Below are positions 26,896 through 39,202 of a stretch of DNA of 64,000 bases, one piece after another; the stretch's first letter is position 1; each line of letters begins with the position of its first letter. The notes beneath the pieces were generated by a model. It did no database searches and was not told where the DNA came from. It worked only from the letters and a program-made list of their open reading frames with translations. A program made the translations under genes and the position numbers. Source of the stretch: Echiichthys vipera (taxonomy: Eukaryota > Chordata > Actinopteri > Perciformes > Trachinidae); NCBI GenBank assembly GCA_963691815.1, contig OY829652.1, positions 20,309,986 through 20,373,985 on the forward strand, written 5' to 3'.

Positions 26896-27142
26896 CATGC
26901 CTCAGGGGTAGAGTGGGTCGTGCTCCATTCGGGAGATGGATGTCGATCCCCGGCTCCTCCGGTCCGCATGTCCTTTGGAAAGACACTGAACCCCAAACGG
27001 CTGTCTGCGAATGTGGTTTGAATGATTAGATTTGACGATAGGCCATGCCATGGATGTATGAATGGAAAGTAAGTAAAAAGCGCCTTGAGCGGTCAGAAGA
27101 CTAGAAAAGCACTATATATGTCCATTTAACATTACCATTTAC
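26896..27142 (+). mobile_element. tRNA-derived SINE, second family
   Basis: The head GGGGTAGAGTGGGTCGTGCTCC and GGATGTCGATCCCCGGCTCC resembles a tRNA with decayed A and B boxes of the RNA polymerase III promoter. The body carries GAAAGACACTGAACCCCAAA and AAAAGCGCCTTGAGCGGTC, and the tail reads AGAAAAGCACTATATATGTCCATTTA. I recognise this arrangement from fish SINEs. It is non-coding and depends on a LINE for movement. The poorly kept B box implies an old, silent copy. Confidence 0.75.
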
Positions 27143-27204
27143 CACAAAGCACACTTGAGCATCTGTGTGAAGCACACCACACCGCATGTGGAGCTATTAA
27201 AAGG

Positions 27205-27790
27205 CTGTTGTGGAATAGTACAGAGACTGGAGCCAAATGCATGACCCAGACACAGGTTAACAGTAAATAAATCTTTTAATGATAAATGTGCAAAGCAAGT
27301 GCAAGGGGATGGTGCGTACTCCCGAGATCCAACGTGGCTCGGGACATCACCGGTGAGAGTATCTTGGTGTGATGTCTGTCACATGGCAATGGCGGCCCAG
27401 CGTCTCGAGCGTACTCACACAGAGGGGAAACACAGGAGAGCAGGCAATGGGCAGAGAGGTACACAGGCACATGCATGCACGGCAATCTGAGGCGAGGTTG
27501 AAAGAGCACAGATGCATTAGTTACACAAGCTGACAACAAGGACGCCAGGGGAAAACCACAGCGGGGCCAGGATACAAACTGTAACGTAGACTGATGAAAT
27601 GGTATGGTGACGAGTAGGAGGGAATCCAGAGGCTTTATGGAAGGGTTGTTTACTGAAAGTGGCTTCACCTGGTGCTGCCTGTGGAATGAGGGCACACTTA
27701 CATGCACACACACAGAACAGACAGGGAGAGACACAGGAGGAATAATACTAGGGAATGACAGACACACAAAAAGGGAGAAGGGAGGGCTGC
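27205..27790 (-). mobile_element. Possible LTR fragment or other retroelement remnant
   Basis: On the minus strand the stretch reads CATTAAAAGATTTATTTACTG, then CTGTGTCTGGGTCATGCATTTGG, an arrangement I associate with the R/U5 end of fish LTR retrotransposons (a poly(A) signal followed by GGTC and TGCATTTGG words). It is GC-richer than its surroundings and yields a 163-codon frame of no known domain. No second LTR, gag or pol was found, so if correct it is solo or truncated. Confidence 0.35.
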
Positions 27791-29260
27791 CATGATGAGG
27801 ATTATGACAAAGGCTTTATACAACAAAAAACTGTTATTAGTTGTACAAAGCATTCAGGGACAGCTTTTCAGGAATCCATATTGAGTCCTTGCATTGCAAC
27901 ACAAATTCAAAACACTTGTTGCATTGTGGCAATACCGTACTGTTTTTACTGTAGGCTCTTATTGCCCTGCTCACTGCTTTGGTGCGATGCCTGCTGCAGC
28001 GCCCACTACACTTCAAAAGCCTCACCTCCTACCCAGCATCCACCTATAGGCTCTAAGTCTACGTTCCCTGAGGGAGAAGTTATTATTGTCACTCCTCAAT
28101 CACTGAGTGGAAAGTTCAGAGCCTAGACACCAAATATTGACTCTGAACATATTCTTCACTCACATATATTCAATGTGAGTGGTGGTGGAGCTCCGAGGTT
28201 ACAAAACTGGGGTGTGAACAAGAGGTCACTGCATTAATTAATTCAACTAACAAGAAGAAAGGCAGGGAAACCAAAAGAGTCTGTCTCTACCTTCTTTCAG
28301 CTTTATAACAGCACTCTGCTCCCATTGAGACAGAATATAAAAATATATATATATATCTTGTGTTGCTTTTTATTTATTATCTTTTTTTATGTCACCTGTT
28401 CCTTTTTGTTTAGTTAGTTGTGAATCACCAGCACCTTGCACATGTGGTATCCTGCACTGAGAGTTAATGGGGAAGTCTACCCAATATGGTCCCCAGATGT
28501 TCATTTGAAGGGTCATTTGCTGTTGATGTTGTATTAACACAAGTGTTTTAGCTGACTGATCCAACAGTGATTTATGATCTCTTGGGAATTCCAGGAAATT
28601 GTGGTGAACATGTAATTGCAGCGGGACACTTTTAGCTTCTTGCAGTTCACTGGACATTGTTGCCCGGTCAGAGGTCTGGCAACCGGAGTGGAACCTCACG
28701 TCAAAAAAGGATTCTTGGATGCCTGTGATGCCATACCTTGATTTTTTATTGATATAATCACAATTTATGAGTGACCAACTGTTTCACATACTGCCCAGTA
28801 GCTCATTCAGTCCAAGCAGGGACATTAATCACACAGTAAATCACACAGAAAAGAAGGAGGAGTGGACTCTTTGAACCAAGGAGCCTCTGCACCACCTTCA
28901 TACTCCTTCACTATTTCCTCCAGGTGTCCATCACACAAAGAGCTGCTCTGTGAGTCAAACCATACCTGGGGTCATTACAAATCAGCACTCCCACAATGAA
29001 ACTCTTTGTCCAGGTGCCGCATGTTTTGGCACATTACAAATATGTTCAAATACATTAAGAAAGGATCACTCTAAAATGCACTACTTGCAAATTCAGCAAG
29101 CCATCTCAGTTTCCTGTAGAGGAAAAAAAAACACAATTAAGGATCCATCCGCAATAATTAACAGTGGCAGCGGTGGATTTCACCTTTAAACTGTTTTGTG
29201 TTGTTGATGATGCTGCAGTTAGAACAATGTTCAATCTTGAAAAGGGTAAACCACAACTTG
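27791..29260. other. Intergenic, nothing recognised
   Basis: A short TA run at 28343-28356 is the only simple repeat noted. No gene or recognised mobile element is supported. Confidence 0.55.
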
Positions 29261-29441
29261 CATTGCCTGTAGGTTTGAATGTGAGCGTGAATTGTTGTCT
29301 GTCTCTGTTTGTCTCTATGTGCCCTGCGATAGACTGGCGTCCTGTCCAGGATGTACCCCGTCTCACGCCCGATGTCAGCTGGGATCGGCTCCTGCACCCC
29401 CGCGACCCCGATGGGGACAAGTAGTTGAAGTTGGATGGATG
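29261..29441 (+). mobile_element. SINE, main family, 5'-truncated copy
   Basis: Only the 3' half is present, from CCTGTAGGTTTGAATGTGAG through GACTGGCGTCCTGTCCAGG to GTTGAAGTTGGATGGATG. The tRNA-like head is missing, the expected result of incomplete reverse transcription. Overlapping open frames of 103 and 124 codons on the minus strand come from this repeat and are not genes. Confidence 0.85.
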
Positions 29442-29940
29442 TAGGCACTGTATGATGATGGAGTGACAAAAAAGAAGCATCTTTGTTACATTATTGCTGT
29501 TTCAACATTATTCTTCCTTCTTAAGGCTGCAGCTGCTGTGGACAAGCTGAATGTATCCTGTAACAGTTACTGCATGTTTCTCACTAACAGGGCCCTTTTG
29601 GCTGGGACTCATTAAAACAGCATTCATTCTGTTTTTAAGATCCTGTTGAGTGGTTCAAAACAGGAAACAGAACATATTGCACAAACTGTTCAGACAGAAA
29701 ATAGAGTGACTAATGGATTTCATATTCAAATGTAATCATCACAACCCCAAACAGAAGGCAATAAAGGTGGTTTAACACAAGTCATATCTGACCTCTTGTG
29801 TGACCTAACAAGAACCAGGCAATTTCTCTGTTTGTTTTGCAAATTGAGAGGAAATCTACTTCCATGTGTGTGACCAGTAATGATTTGGCATTACATGCGC
29901 TTGGGGAGATTGAATTAATCTAAATCCCTATAATTAATTT

Positions 29941-30480
29941 CCTGAACATTTCTATCTTACACACTAACATCTGCTTGGACAAACAGCCAATCAGTGGAGA
30001 ATTAACAGGATCTGTATTCAAAATGATACGTGTGGTGGTTAGCACTGTCGCCTCACAGCAAGAGGGTTTCTGGTTCGAATCCCGGCTGGGGCCCTTCTGT
30101 GTGGAGTTTGCACGTTCTCCCGTGTCTGCGTGGGTTTTCTCCGGGTTATCCGGCTTCCTCCCACAGTCCAAAAACATGCACATGTTAGGTTGATTGATGA
30201 CTCTAAATTTCCTGAACATTTCTATCTTACACACTAACATCTGCTTGGACAAACAGCCAATCAGTGGAGAATTAACAGGATCTGTATTCAAAATGATACG
30301 TGTGGTGGTTAGCACTGTCGCCTCACAGCAAGAGGGTTTCTGGTTCGAATCCCGGCTGGGGCCCTTCTGTGTGGAGTTTGCACGTTCTCCCGTGTCTGCG
30401 TGGGTTTTCTCCGGGTTATCCGGCTTCCTCCCACAGTCCAAAAACATGCACATGTTAGGTTGATTGATGACTCTAAATTT
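29941..30480. repeat. Perfect 270-bp tandem duplication (two copies)
   Basis: Copy 1 is 29941-30210 and copy 2 is 30211-30480; reading them side by side I see no difference in 270 positions. Each copy holds about 90 bp of unique flank and the 5' half of a SINE, with its GGTTCGAATCC B box at 30072-30082 and 30342-30352. The 9-bp word AATTTCCTG lies at the left edge (29936-29944), at the junction (30206-30214) and at the right edge (30476-30484). Because 270 is divisible by three, long repeated open frames appear on both strands; these are artefacts. Confidence 0.97.
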
Positions 30481-30654
30481 CCTGTAGGTGTGAATGTGAG
30501 TGTGAATGGTTGTTTGTCTCTGTTTGTCTCTATGTGCCCTGTGATAGACTGGCGTCCTGTCCAGGGTGTACCCAGCCTCACGCCCGATGTCGGCTGGGAT
30601 TGGCTCCAGCCCCCCTTCGACCCCAGTAGGGACAAGCGGTTGAAGATGGATGGA
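30301..30654 (+). mobile_element. SINE, main family, near full-length copy
   Basis: The tRNA-like head has GTGGTGGTTAGCACTGTCGCC (A-box region) and GGTTCGAATCC (B box). The body has CCGGCTTCCTCCCACAGTCC and GACTGGCGTCCTGTCCAGGG, and the tail is GTTGAAGATGGATGGA. The order fits a tRNA-derived SINE that is very common in fish genomes; I do not assign a family name. The head is also present in the left copy of the tandem duplication at 29941-30480. Confidence 0.88.
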
Positions 30655-31231
30655 CGTTTCTTTTCAATTTATTACTTTCTAAATTAAACTCTGGTGGCTT
30701 GTTACCCATAGGCTTATACTATTTGGGGTCACAGGAGGCGCCGGAGTCGATCCCGTTTGACACTGGGTTAGAGGTGGAGTACTCTCTGGACAGGTTGTTA
30801 TCTGTCACAGGGCTGACACAATGATTACATTGCGATCTTGCTGTCTTGATTTGGTCAAAAAACAACAGAGTCTCTTGCCGTTCCCTGAATTTGTCCGACG
30901 ATTTCAGCTTTAGCCCTTATGAGCAGAAGTTCCTGAATCTGGTCGTCTTACATGTTTGAGATTTTGTCATCTTCTTTGTGTAAATCACTCTTGTTCTTCA
31001 CGCTCAGGTGTTGGTTTTCAGTTTTGCAGGATAGAGACATCATCCACATGCCCACTCGCTTGTCGTGAATTCACAAACAATGACCTACTCCATTCACACA
31101 TAGGCTTAATCGTACATCACACAGACTAATTTGCAAAAGAGCTGCAGGTTACAATCCATTTATTGTTCGGTCCAACTAATGTCTAGGTAATGTCAGGGTT
31201 GCAGTGCATGTGTGAAAGGGGCTATAAAGAC

Positions 31232-31315
31232 AATCATTCACACTCCCATTCACACCAATGGCAATTTAGAGTCGACAATGAAACTAATATTGGCATGTCT
31301 TTGGACTATGGGGAC
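31232..31315 (-). repeat. SINE, main family, short decayed fragment
   Basis: CATTCACACTCCCATTCACACC, GGCAATTTAGAGTCGACAATG and CATGTCTTTGGACTATGGGG are the reverse complement of the middle of the SINE at 30301-30654 with several changes. Both ends are missing. Confidence 0.75.
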
Positions 31316-32286
31316 ATCATACTTTTCCTTCTGAATTAGTGTTATTCACTGAAAAAACTTGTGCTGTCTGTGACAAGCTGAGTTAAATAAGCTGTGACTG
31401 AAACATTCCCATATCCAAGCTCCTAATTTTGACTGATAAGAAATAAAAAAACATGTTGCTTTGTCAAAAGTGGCAGATTATATTATCTCTTGTAATACAT
31501 GTTGCAGCTCAAATGAGAAAATACAAGATAAAACAATAACTCATCGGGTAAAAAACAAAGCAGATATACTAGAGAGTTCTCATGGATATCATTGGCAAAC
31601 AAAATGATCTACACTGAATTTCAGTGACTGTGTATTAAACATTTTGCATTTGTCAGCCAAAAAAACGGAAACGTTTTCATAAAAGTATAACTGACAACCC
31701 CTCTTGAATGTTTTATGCCCACAGTATGTCACATTGTCAATGCTTGTCAATGTCATAGTGTATTTACTTCTCACTCAGTTAACGCCATCTGTTCATGTCA
31801 GATAGCGAGAGAGTGGAAAGGAAGGGACTCCTTTTGATGAGTGTTATTTTGTGGCTAATTGCTGCACATCACTAAGCCTCAGCACTAGTGTTGGACACAG
31901 AAACAGCAGTTAACTGTAATCAGACTAGCAGACAGTTCAACAACAGAGGATTCACAAAAACTAAAACAAAACTCAAAAGCAAATACTTAAATTTCCAAGG
32001 CAATTGTTAAAATAAAGACAGTGTCACAGTGCTGCACACATTCATCAATACGTAGACTCTCATCATTAAAAGCCCTCAAAGCCTAATGGCTGCAACAGCA
32101 AGCAGTTAACCACCAACTGCCTCAGTTTCAATTTATATTCAGCATTAAGTGAATATCGTTTTGCTAAATTTATAAACTTCTGATTGCCTCCAGAGCTCCT
32201 TTTTTGGTCTTCCCACTAGAGTGGATTAACATGCCATATCCACTCATTTGACAAATGATATGATGAATGTTCCTCTCGGTTGGTGA
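31316..32286. other. Intergenic, nothing recognised
   Basis: AT-rich DNA with short open frames only. Confidence 0.55.
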
Positions 32287-32307
32287 CCCCCCCCCCCCCC
32301 CCCCCCC
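32287..32307 (+). repeat. Uninterrupted C21 run at a SINE boundary
   Basis: Twenty-one cytosines in a row directly precede the SINE head at 32308. Such runs are hard to sequence, so the length may be inaccurate. Confidence 0.95.
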
Positions 32308-32632
32308 ATGAGCACTGTTGCCTCACAGCGAGAGGGTTTCCTGGGGCCCTTCTGTGTGGAGTTTGCATGTCCTCCTCGTGTCTCCTCGTTCCTCGTGTCT
32401 CCTCGTTCTCCGGTTTCCTCCCACAGTCCAAAGACATGCACGTGTTCGTTGATGACTCTAAATTCCCCGTAGGTGTGAATGGTTGTCTGTCTCTGTTCGT
32501 CTCTATGTGCCCTGCGTTGACTGGCGTCCTGTCCAGGGTGTACCCCGCCTCAAGCCCGATGTCAGCTGGGATCGGCTCCAGCCCCCCGTGACCCCGACAG
32601 GGACAAGCGGTTGAAGATGAATGAATGAATGA
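32308..32632 (+). mobile_element. SINE, main family, internally rearranged copy
   Basis: The head (GAGCACTGTTGCCTCACAGC) lacks the B-box segment: AGAGGGTTTCCTGGGGCCC replaces the stretch that holds GGTTCGAATCC in other copies. A small internal expansion of CCTCGTGTCTCCTCGTT words follows at about 32373-32410. The 3' half is intact and ends in a GAATGAATGAATGAAG tail. Loss of the B box would silence polymerase III transcription. Confidence 0.85.
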
Positions 32633-33380
32633 AGAAGAACCCATTCATTATGTGTTTGGAAATTATTTTACATTTTACTGTGGGATTACAATTCAGGTGT
32701 CCTAGGGTTACCAGATGAGAATGGGTGAATTTTGGGACAGGGGACTGGAGGAAATTCAGCATTACCCAACAGTAAAACATGTAAAAGTCAAAACTCTGAA
32801 AATGAAGTCAACTCTCGTTTATTAGGAAAAAGAAACACAATGAATTACTGTATGAAACAATGTGACGTATGCCTCCCCTTTGGCTGAAAAGCCAAATTTC
32901 TACTGCAGACTCCGCGACATGCTTTGTTTACGTAAATGTGGCAAGGCAGCAATGAGGGGTTATTTCTCCCCCGCACTTCTCATGGTACCTGCAGTAACGT
33001 TTTCGCTTTTTGGAGGTCCTGAGACACTGAGCACCATGTCATGGAGGATGGAGAGTTTAAATGTTTTTATTCGACAACATTAGAGCTATGTGTCGCCACT
33101 GTAAGTTGTCACAATACATAGCCGTGTTTTTTATCCATTTATGGCACTGCATAGCTTGAATAAACAATATAACAATATCCATAGTTCAGGTAGGCTACGG
33201 ACATAACAGTGCCATCTGTGTTACCTTGCATGGTCTCGCAAAATCACCAGATCACACGAGAATCACAAGATCGCATATCACAGGAAAAATCCATCTTGTC
33301 ATCCAAGTAATGTGTTCTGTCTTCAGAGTTTAGACAGTTGTGATAAAACTGCTTTGAACACGTCCACAACGCTGCATACT
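32633..33380. other. Intergenic, nothing recognised
   Basis: No domain-bearing open frame or clear repeat was found. Confidence 0.5.
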
Positions 33381-34255
33381 AGGGTTGCCCCCAAATAGTC
33401 GATCAAGCACTGGTCAACCAAAAAGTCATTAGCAGACCAAAATTGTATTGGTTGCAGGAAAAAACAACAACATTTGGAGCCGTTTCTTGTCAAAATGAAG
33501 TAAAAATCTACAGTATGTGACTGAAGTCTGGAGGGCTATTAATTTGAAGGGCCAGATACAGGAAGTCGTGACATTCACTCACTGTCAATGTTTTTTTTTT
33601 AAACATTGCAGTTAACAATTAACAATTTTATACTGTATATATATGCGCAGTTAGTCTACTAATCGTTCTGAATGATGACCACCGGTCAAACATACATTTG
33701 TCACAAACCTGGGAGGGTGTTTACAAGGCTTTACTTCATCAGTCTGCTGTAAATGAACACCATAGACACTTGCTGTTGGACTCAATGGAGACTTTGTTCG
33801 TTTCTCCAGTGTCTGGTTTGATATACAACAGAAGCAGTTGTGCGTGTTGTTTTGGGGATTTCTCCTCACATGACGCAAGTCTGTGGCCTCAAGCAAGTTG
33901 TGTGGCTGTGTATTGCAGAGCTTGACACAATCAACGGCATCAATTACAATCAGGCATGTAATGGGGCTATCGGCATTGCTTGAAAAGGAGCTGATTTGCA
34001 ACATTGGCCCAAGAGGAAAAAATCTGACAGAAGACACATTTGCGCGTGAGTGGAGAGACTCCACACGTGTGAGGCTGCATTTAGGTCACTTAAACAGATG
34101 AAAAACACAGACACGTCTTGGCAAACAATGAATCGAAATGTGGCCGTGCCTGTTAATTATTTTAACAGCACTGAATGTATTCCAGCCAAACAAACACTTC
34201 ATCACTGCAACAAACTAAAACTAAGGCAGCTATTTTGCTTCATCAGCTAGAATTT
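33381..34255 (+). mobile_element. Possible decayed hAT-like non-autonomous element
   Basis: The left part starts AGGGTTGCCCCCAAATAGTCG, an end type I associate with fish hAT-derived elements, and GTTAGTCTACTAATCG occurs at 33650-33665. Words further right, such as GGCATGTAATGGGGCTATCGG and GTGAGGCTGCATTTAGGTCAC, are also familiar from fish repeats. Boundaries are uncertain, and the 137-codon minus-strand frame inside has no domain. Confidence 0.35.
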
Positions 34256-35721
34256 TTTCATTTTAAATGGGTTGTGCATGCTCATACCTCCTAGGAGCCA
34301 GATCCAAAGGCATTATCAAGAGTCTGTCATATGAGCTGAGTCCAAGAGAAAAAATGTTGATGGTAAAAACTAATGCACGAGAGATTGATTTCAGCTCTAA
34401 AAGAAATAAATAGCATGGCTGCGCAGCATTTCCTCACATGCCTTGATAACCTTTTGATGTCAAAGGACGGATTAGTGTTCTCAGTGTATCCTCTAATTTC
34501 CCATTTAAAAAAGTATCACAAAGGGGAAACATACTGTCTTTATCAGAAGAAATAGCCCCCAGGATTCTTTTGGAGCTCAGTCAGGCCCACTGGTAGATGT
34601 CCAAACCGCAGCTTTGAGAGATTTTCCATTGGAATTCATATTGAACCTGTCAGGGGGCCTCTAGGCTGGAACCCTGGTGCTCAGCGTCCTGTAGCTTATT
34701 TGCAAATTACCTTCTTCTCCAGAGTGGAGGGTAGAATAACACACAGCAGCCTGCTGTCGGTCCAAGACCCCGCTACCTGGGTCAGCTACTGCAGGGAGAA
34801 GAGATATGGAGCAGGGCAGTGGGTGTCAAACCTGGCTAACCAAACCCTACTGATACAGGACCTGTTGCTCCTTCCACGCTCACCCACTGGTGTCCCATTT
34901 CTGTTATGACAGAGGGTTTTTTTTAAAAAAAGGAAGTGTCCAGAGTTGTTAGCAGTAGAGTTTTTACTGGTTTTTGACATGAGGGTATAATAAAGCAGAC
35001 TGAGGTAGACTTGAGCACGTTGTTCGGGTTCTAGATTTGCATGATGGATGGTGGCAGTGGCTGAGTGGGACAGGTTGCCTGCTCTAATGGCTCTCTGAGG
35101 AACTTAATCAGCCATTCCTGCATCACTAAGGATAAATAACAAGCTGGACAACTTTGCTGCAGGGGGGGTCCAGCCAAGAAAGAGCTGACTGATGGTACTC
35201 TTTGAAAAAATAGCAAGAGATCTATTTAGTGAGATAAAGAGCTTAATGAAGAGTGACGGCTGAAAATACACTCTTAAAATACAGATATTTGTGGTGAAGG
35301 TTAGCGTAAGGTGTGTTGGTTCTTGGTCATACCACATATTAAGGCTCTAGACAGCTCACACACAAAGTAATACTATATGCGAACGGCTTCAGTGTGCTCA
35401 TGTGGCCTGGGTGCAAAGAATTAATCTGACAAGAGCTCTCACTGTTAATATCTATGTGAAGTGTAGTATTTTCAAACAGCCAGACACACTGCCATCCAGG
35501 TTTCTGATACACATGCACCTATGGAGTGAGATTAATACATTAACTTGATCAAGAGCATGGCTGTGTCTGCTTGAAATACATGGAGATGAAATGAAATGAA
35601 ATTAAATATAGAGTGTTAAAGTGATTCTGCAACAGATGGTTGGAAAAAGCAAAGAAGAATAGAGGGCTCTCAATGTTTTGGCTCAGTGAGAGTGGTGAGT
35701 GAATCAGCTCACTGCAATCAG
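34256..35721. other. Intergenic, nothing recognised
   Basis: Short open frames without domains. T and A runs near 34918-34931 are the only simple sequence. Confidence 0.5.
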
Positions 35722-36080
35722 GTGTGTGTGGCACTGATTGCCTTTGATTAAGCCCAGGTGTGGGGAGTCCTCATATACCCTGAGTCTCCAGTGCTCTGTG
35801 CTGACTTGTTATCTCACCATCAGAGGTAGTGTGAGGGTCTCTTTGTTGTCATTGTATCTACAAACATTAACGCAGTACTTTGTGTGTAATTGTATTCAAT
35901 TGCCTGTTTCCCAGTATATAACTAGGGGTGCTGGAGAGTTTTTTGTGACTCCAGCCTTTTGGTTAATTGAAGGTCTCCCAAGTAGCCTTTGCCTTTAGTT
36001 TTGCGTCAGCTGCTTGGCACCAGTGGTTTAGATAATCATTGTATTGCTTTATTTCAATAAGGAAGCCTGTAGCGGCCCGA
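35722..36080 (+). mobile_element. Possible solo LTR
   Basis: The stretch runs from TGTGTGTGGCACTGATTGCC through a TATATAA word near 35923 to CAATAAGGAAGCCTGTAGCGG near 36054-36074, a layout like the U3, TATA and poly(A) parts of a fish LTR. No terminal target-site duplication or internal retroelement coding region was found. It could equally be unique DNA. Confidence 0.3.
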
Positions 36081-38435
36081 TACAGTTTTGTTATTTTTTT
36101 CTATCTATCGCTATTGCGATAAACTGACTGGCATAGCTACCGAACTCAGTTTTCAGTACTCTGTAATATGAGTTGATAAACTGAAAAAAACAATATATAT
36201 GGTGTACATTAAATTTAAAATGTACTAAAAGCTGCATCCTATCAAACAACCTACTCCTAACCTTTCTGGCGAGGATACTGTAAAGATCTTTCTCCTTTTG
36301 CCTGAGGAAATATATGTACCCAGAAAAACTTGGTGTAAAAATGTCAAACTCAAGCTGTGAAACCACTGACGCTCCTGGAGATTATGGTAAATACAAACAC
36401 TTTGTGGGTTGACATTTTCCTATTTAATTTGCTGTTAGATATCAAGACCAACAATTTTCTACTCCTGTAAGGGTAGACAGACTTACTTATGTAAGGGATT
36501 TTAAGACAAGTCAGCCGTGTGCAAATCATGATTAATTATTCTGACACACACTCTGCCTGGACTTTCTAACAGGATCTAATGAAGTCAAACTCCAGTAGTA
36601 TACGTTTAGCTCTCTGTAGTTTCAGAGGTTTTTACCCAAACATATTTTTTTCTTTTCTATTTCTCCAACCAGTAGGATCTTGCTGCACCTTTTTAATGTA
36701 ACTGCTCTGTGCATATAAGTCATTAAACCATTTCTGCAAATTCTACTTTTATTGATTTCAGTGATTTTCCCTTCATACTAGCCTCTCCTAATTGAATCTG
36801 ATGGTCATTTGCATTCAGATGTGCTTTTTTTGTAGTGTTTGGCTTTCAGATTCATCCTGGCTGGAGTTTTTGTACAGATTGTGTAACAGAGATGAAGGAT
36901 GAGTAGGACAGTGTAGTCTGTGTTTTAAGAGGGTGCGGAGTGACTGTACTCCATCAACATGGTCACAGCACTGGACAGATGGGAAACCTGCCCAGATGTA
37001 GAGGCTCTGCAGTGGTGTTATGAATCTACAGTACTTGGAACTGGTGCCATAATGTAGATTCTGATGAAAAATGAGTTGTTACCCAAAATAAAACAGGCAA
37101 CAACTTCATTAAATAAGCACAAAGCCTGAAAAACAGATTCGAATTGACGACACTGGTGTGATGCTGATACTCCTATCTCCATACCATTACTTTCCACTGC
37201 AGTGTTTCCATGTACAGTAATCACATTGTGCAGACACATTTCCCTTACCCATTTTGTTTGAACTGTATTACCATTTTAGGTTTTGTATTTATCTCATTTC
37301 GTGTTGAGAGAGCAGCCTGACAAGACCGCTGACTGAAAAGATTTTTGTAACGTTGGTGTGGGTCAATTTTCTTCAATCAAAAACACTTGCATCACATGGA
37401 AAATGGAGATGATGATACAATCTGACTTGGCTGTAGATGACTCCTCCTTTTTGGAAGTCTCCCTGCTGCAGCAACATGGCAGAACAGTGTGAAAACGGAA
37501 CACACAATGAATAACCAATAATACCAATAATCCACCAGTGGGTATTAAGGTGCATACAAACAGAGGAGAGCTAAAGCAGGAGGAGGCTTGAGAGAGATGA
37601 TCACATCAGCATTCAGATTGGATGTGAGGACCTTTGATAGCCCCTAGATCACTACAAGGACATGTGTTGGTTGAGACTGTGGTGGGCTAGTTGACAGTTA
37701 AAGCTGCAGATGGCAAGTCTGGCAGATCGAGTTGACTCAGTCAAATTTTGAATCTTTACAACACTCACATCCCAACAGGCTCCTCTCACAAATCTATCTG
37801 TCTCTCTACGTGCTGAGGTTCGTCTGTCAGTGTTGCCTCCTTTAGTAGCACAAGCTGCACAGGACCCCTGCCTTCTGCATCAAAATCAACGTAGGTAGAC
37901 CAGCTGTAGTAAGGTGCTTTCAAAACAAGAACAATATGCTGTATTTGACAAGTGATGAAATTCAATAAATTCCCCGTCAAAACAGCATAAAAATTGACCA
38001 CATATGTTAAAGTCTTTTCTATGAAACCAAATTCAACAATCTGTTCACCCGCATTTTTTCTCCTATTTGAGGACCTCCGTTATGGCTGTCAGTATGTGTT
38101 ATATCACCTGGATTCACCCCTCTGTAGGTCAAATTAATAATTCTTCTCTATCATTCTATTGCACGACATTGATCCTCTGGCAGCAGCAAGTACTGCCCAG
38201 AAGAGCTCTGAGCCCACACTGGCTCGCACACAATTCTCCTTTAAATAGTGTCTCAGAGTCCTTCACCCCTAAGCATGCAAGCAGTCCATGTGATGGTCTG
38301 AATAGAAATCCAGCTGTCTGGAAAGGAGCCTGTTGTTTTGACAGTATGCTGTTGGATCTTCACATCTTGTCTGTCTCTGGAACTAATCAATCCTGACGCT
38401 GCGATTCGCACATGCCGCACCTGTGTCCTCTCTCA

Positions 38436-38437
<2 letters not shown>
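36081..38437. other. Intergenic, nothing recognised
   Basis: About 2.4 kb with short open frames only and no recognised repeat. Confidence 0.55.

Positions 38438-38480
<43 letters not shown>
38438..38480. repeat. Microsatellite (CA)21
   Basis: An uninterrupted CA run of 43 bases, followed by a decayed tail (GCACACATGCACAC) to about 38494. It explains the histidine-threonine run in the plus-strand open frame here. Confidence 0.97.
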
Positions 38481-38487
<7 letters not shown>

Positions 38488-38494
38488 TGCACAC

Positions 38495-39202
38495 CCTTGC
38501 ATACACGTAATTCTACAGACAAATTACCGTGTTTCAGCTTACAGAACACTGTGGTATTGCTTCTCCACATCAGTGAGGGCAAAATGAAGACAAAATAAAT
38601 GCCGTCAGTGTGAACCTAAAAAAACACACACTTGGAGCCTTTTCCTGTGATGTGAATGTACCAACTGCCAAAAAAACACACACAAAACGATGTATTCAGA
38701 AGGTCTTGAGGGTTTAGCTGTTAATAGCGCTTTGTAAATCCTTAGGGGTGGCCATTTTGGGGAGATGGGGATCTGGGTTGTGTCTCTAACTCCTTTTATT
38801 CATGTTAACATTGTACACCTGTAAAAGCACATATGACCGCCCATACAAAAGCAGAACACACACACACGACTGTGGAAGATGGTATATGAGGGAAATGGAA
38901 CAGAGTAGTCCTTTGCCAAGTATCAGTCAGAGCCTATAATAGGGTTTGGAGGATTCCTACATGTCTGTACAGACATTTGGGTGAGCGTTGGCACTGAAAC
39001 TCCAAATTTGAGTTCTCGGAATCACATGCATCAGCAACTTAGCTTCAAACTTTTCAAAACCAAACACATATTACACTATGTACTCTTGTCAGTAGGCTGA
39101 TGTGAAGGCTATAAAGCAAATATAGTGCTGTAGTGTTGAAGAAAAGATTTATGGCATGGATGACAGGGAACCACCCAATGTGTTCATTTCCTGTGGTGGG
39201 CC
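38495..39202. other. Intergenic, nothing recognised
   Basis: CA-rich words near 38625-38690 and 38865 are the only simple sequence; no gene is supported. Confidence 0.5.

Noticed and set aside
27276..27767. A 163-codon minus-strand frame rich in proline and serine
   Set aside because: It lies in a stretch that looks like an LTR or other repeat remnant and has no recognisable domain.
30031..30090. A possible tRNA gene suggested by GGTTCGAATCC
   Set aside because: No complete cloverleaf or anticodon arm can be drawn, and the same sequence recurs as the head of a SINE.
29920..30453. A 177-codon minus-strand frame with an internal repeat, looking like a small repeat protein
   Set aside because: It is the translation of the 270-bp tandem duplication, which contains a SINE head. 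Its length exists only because 270 is divisible by three.
33651..34064. A 137-codon minus-strand frame
   Set aside because: It overlaps sequence that looks like a decayed DNA transposon remnant and has no transposase motif.
38338..38598. A frame with a histidine-threonine run
   Set aside because: It is produced by the CA microsatellite.
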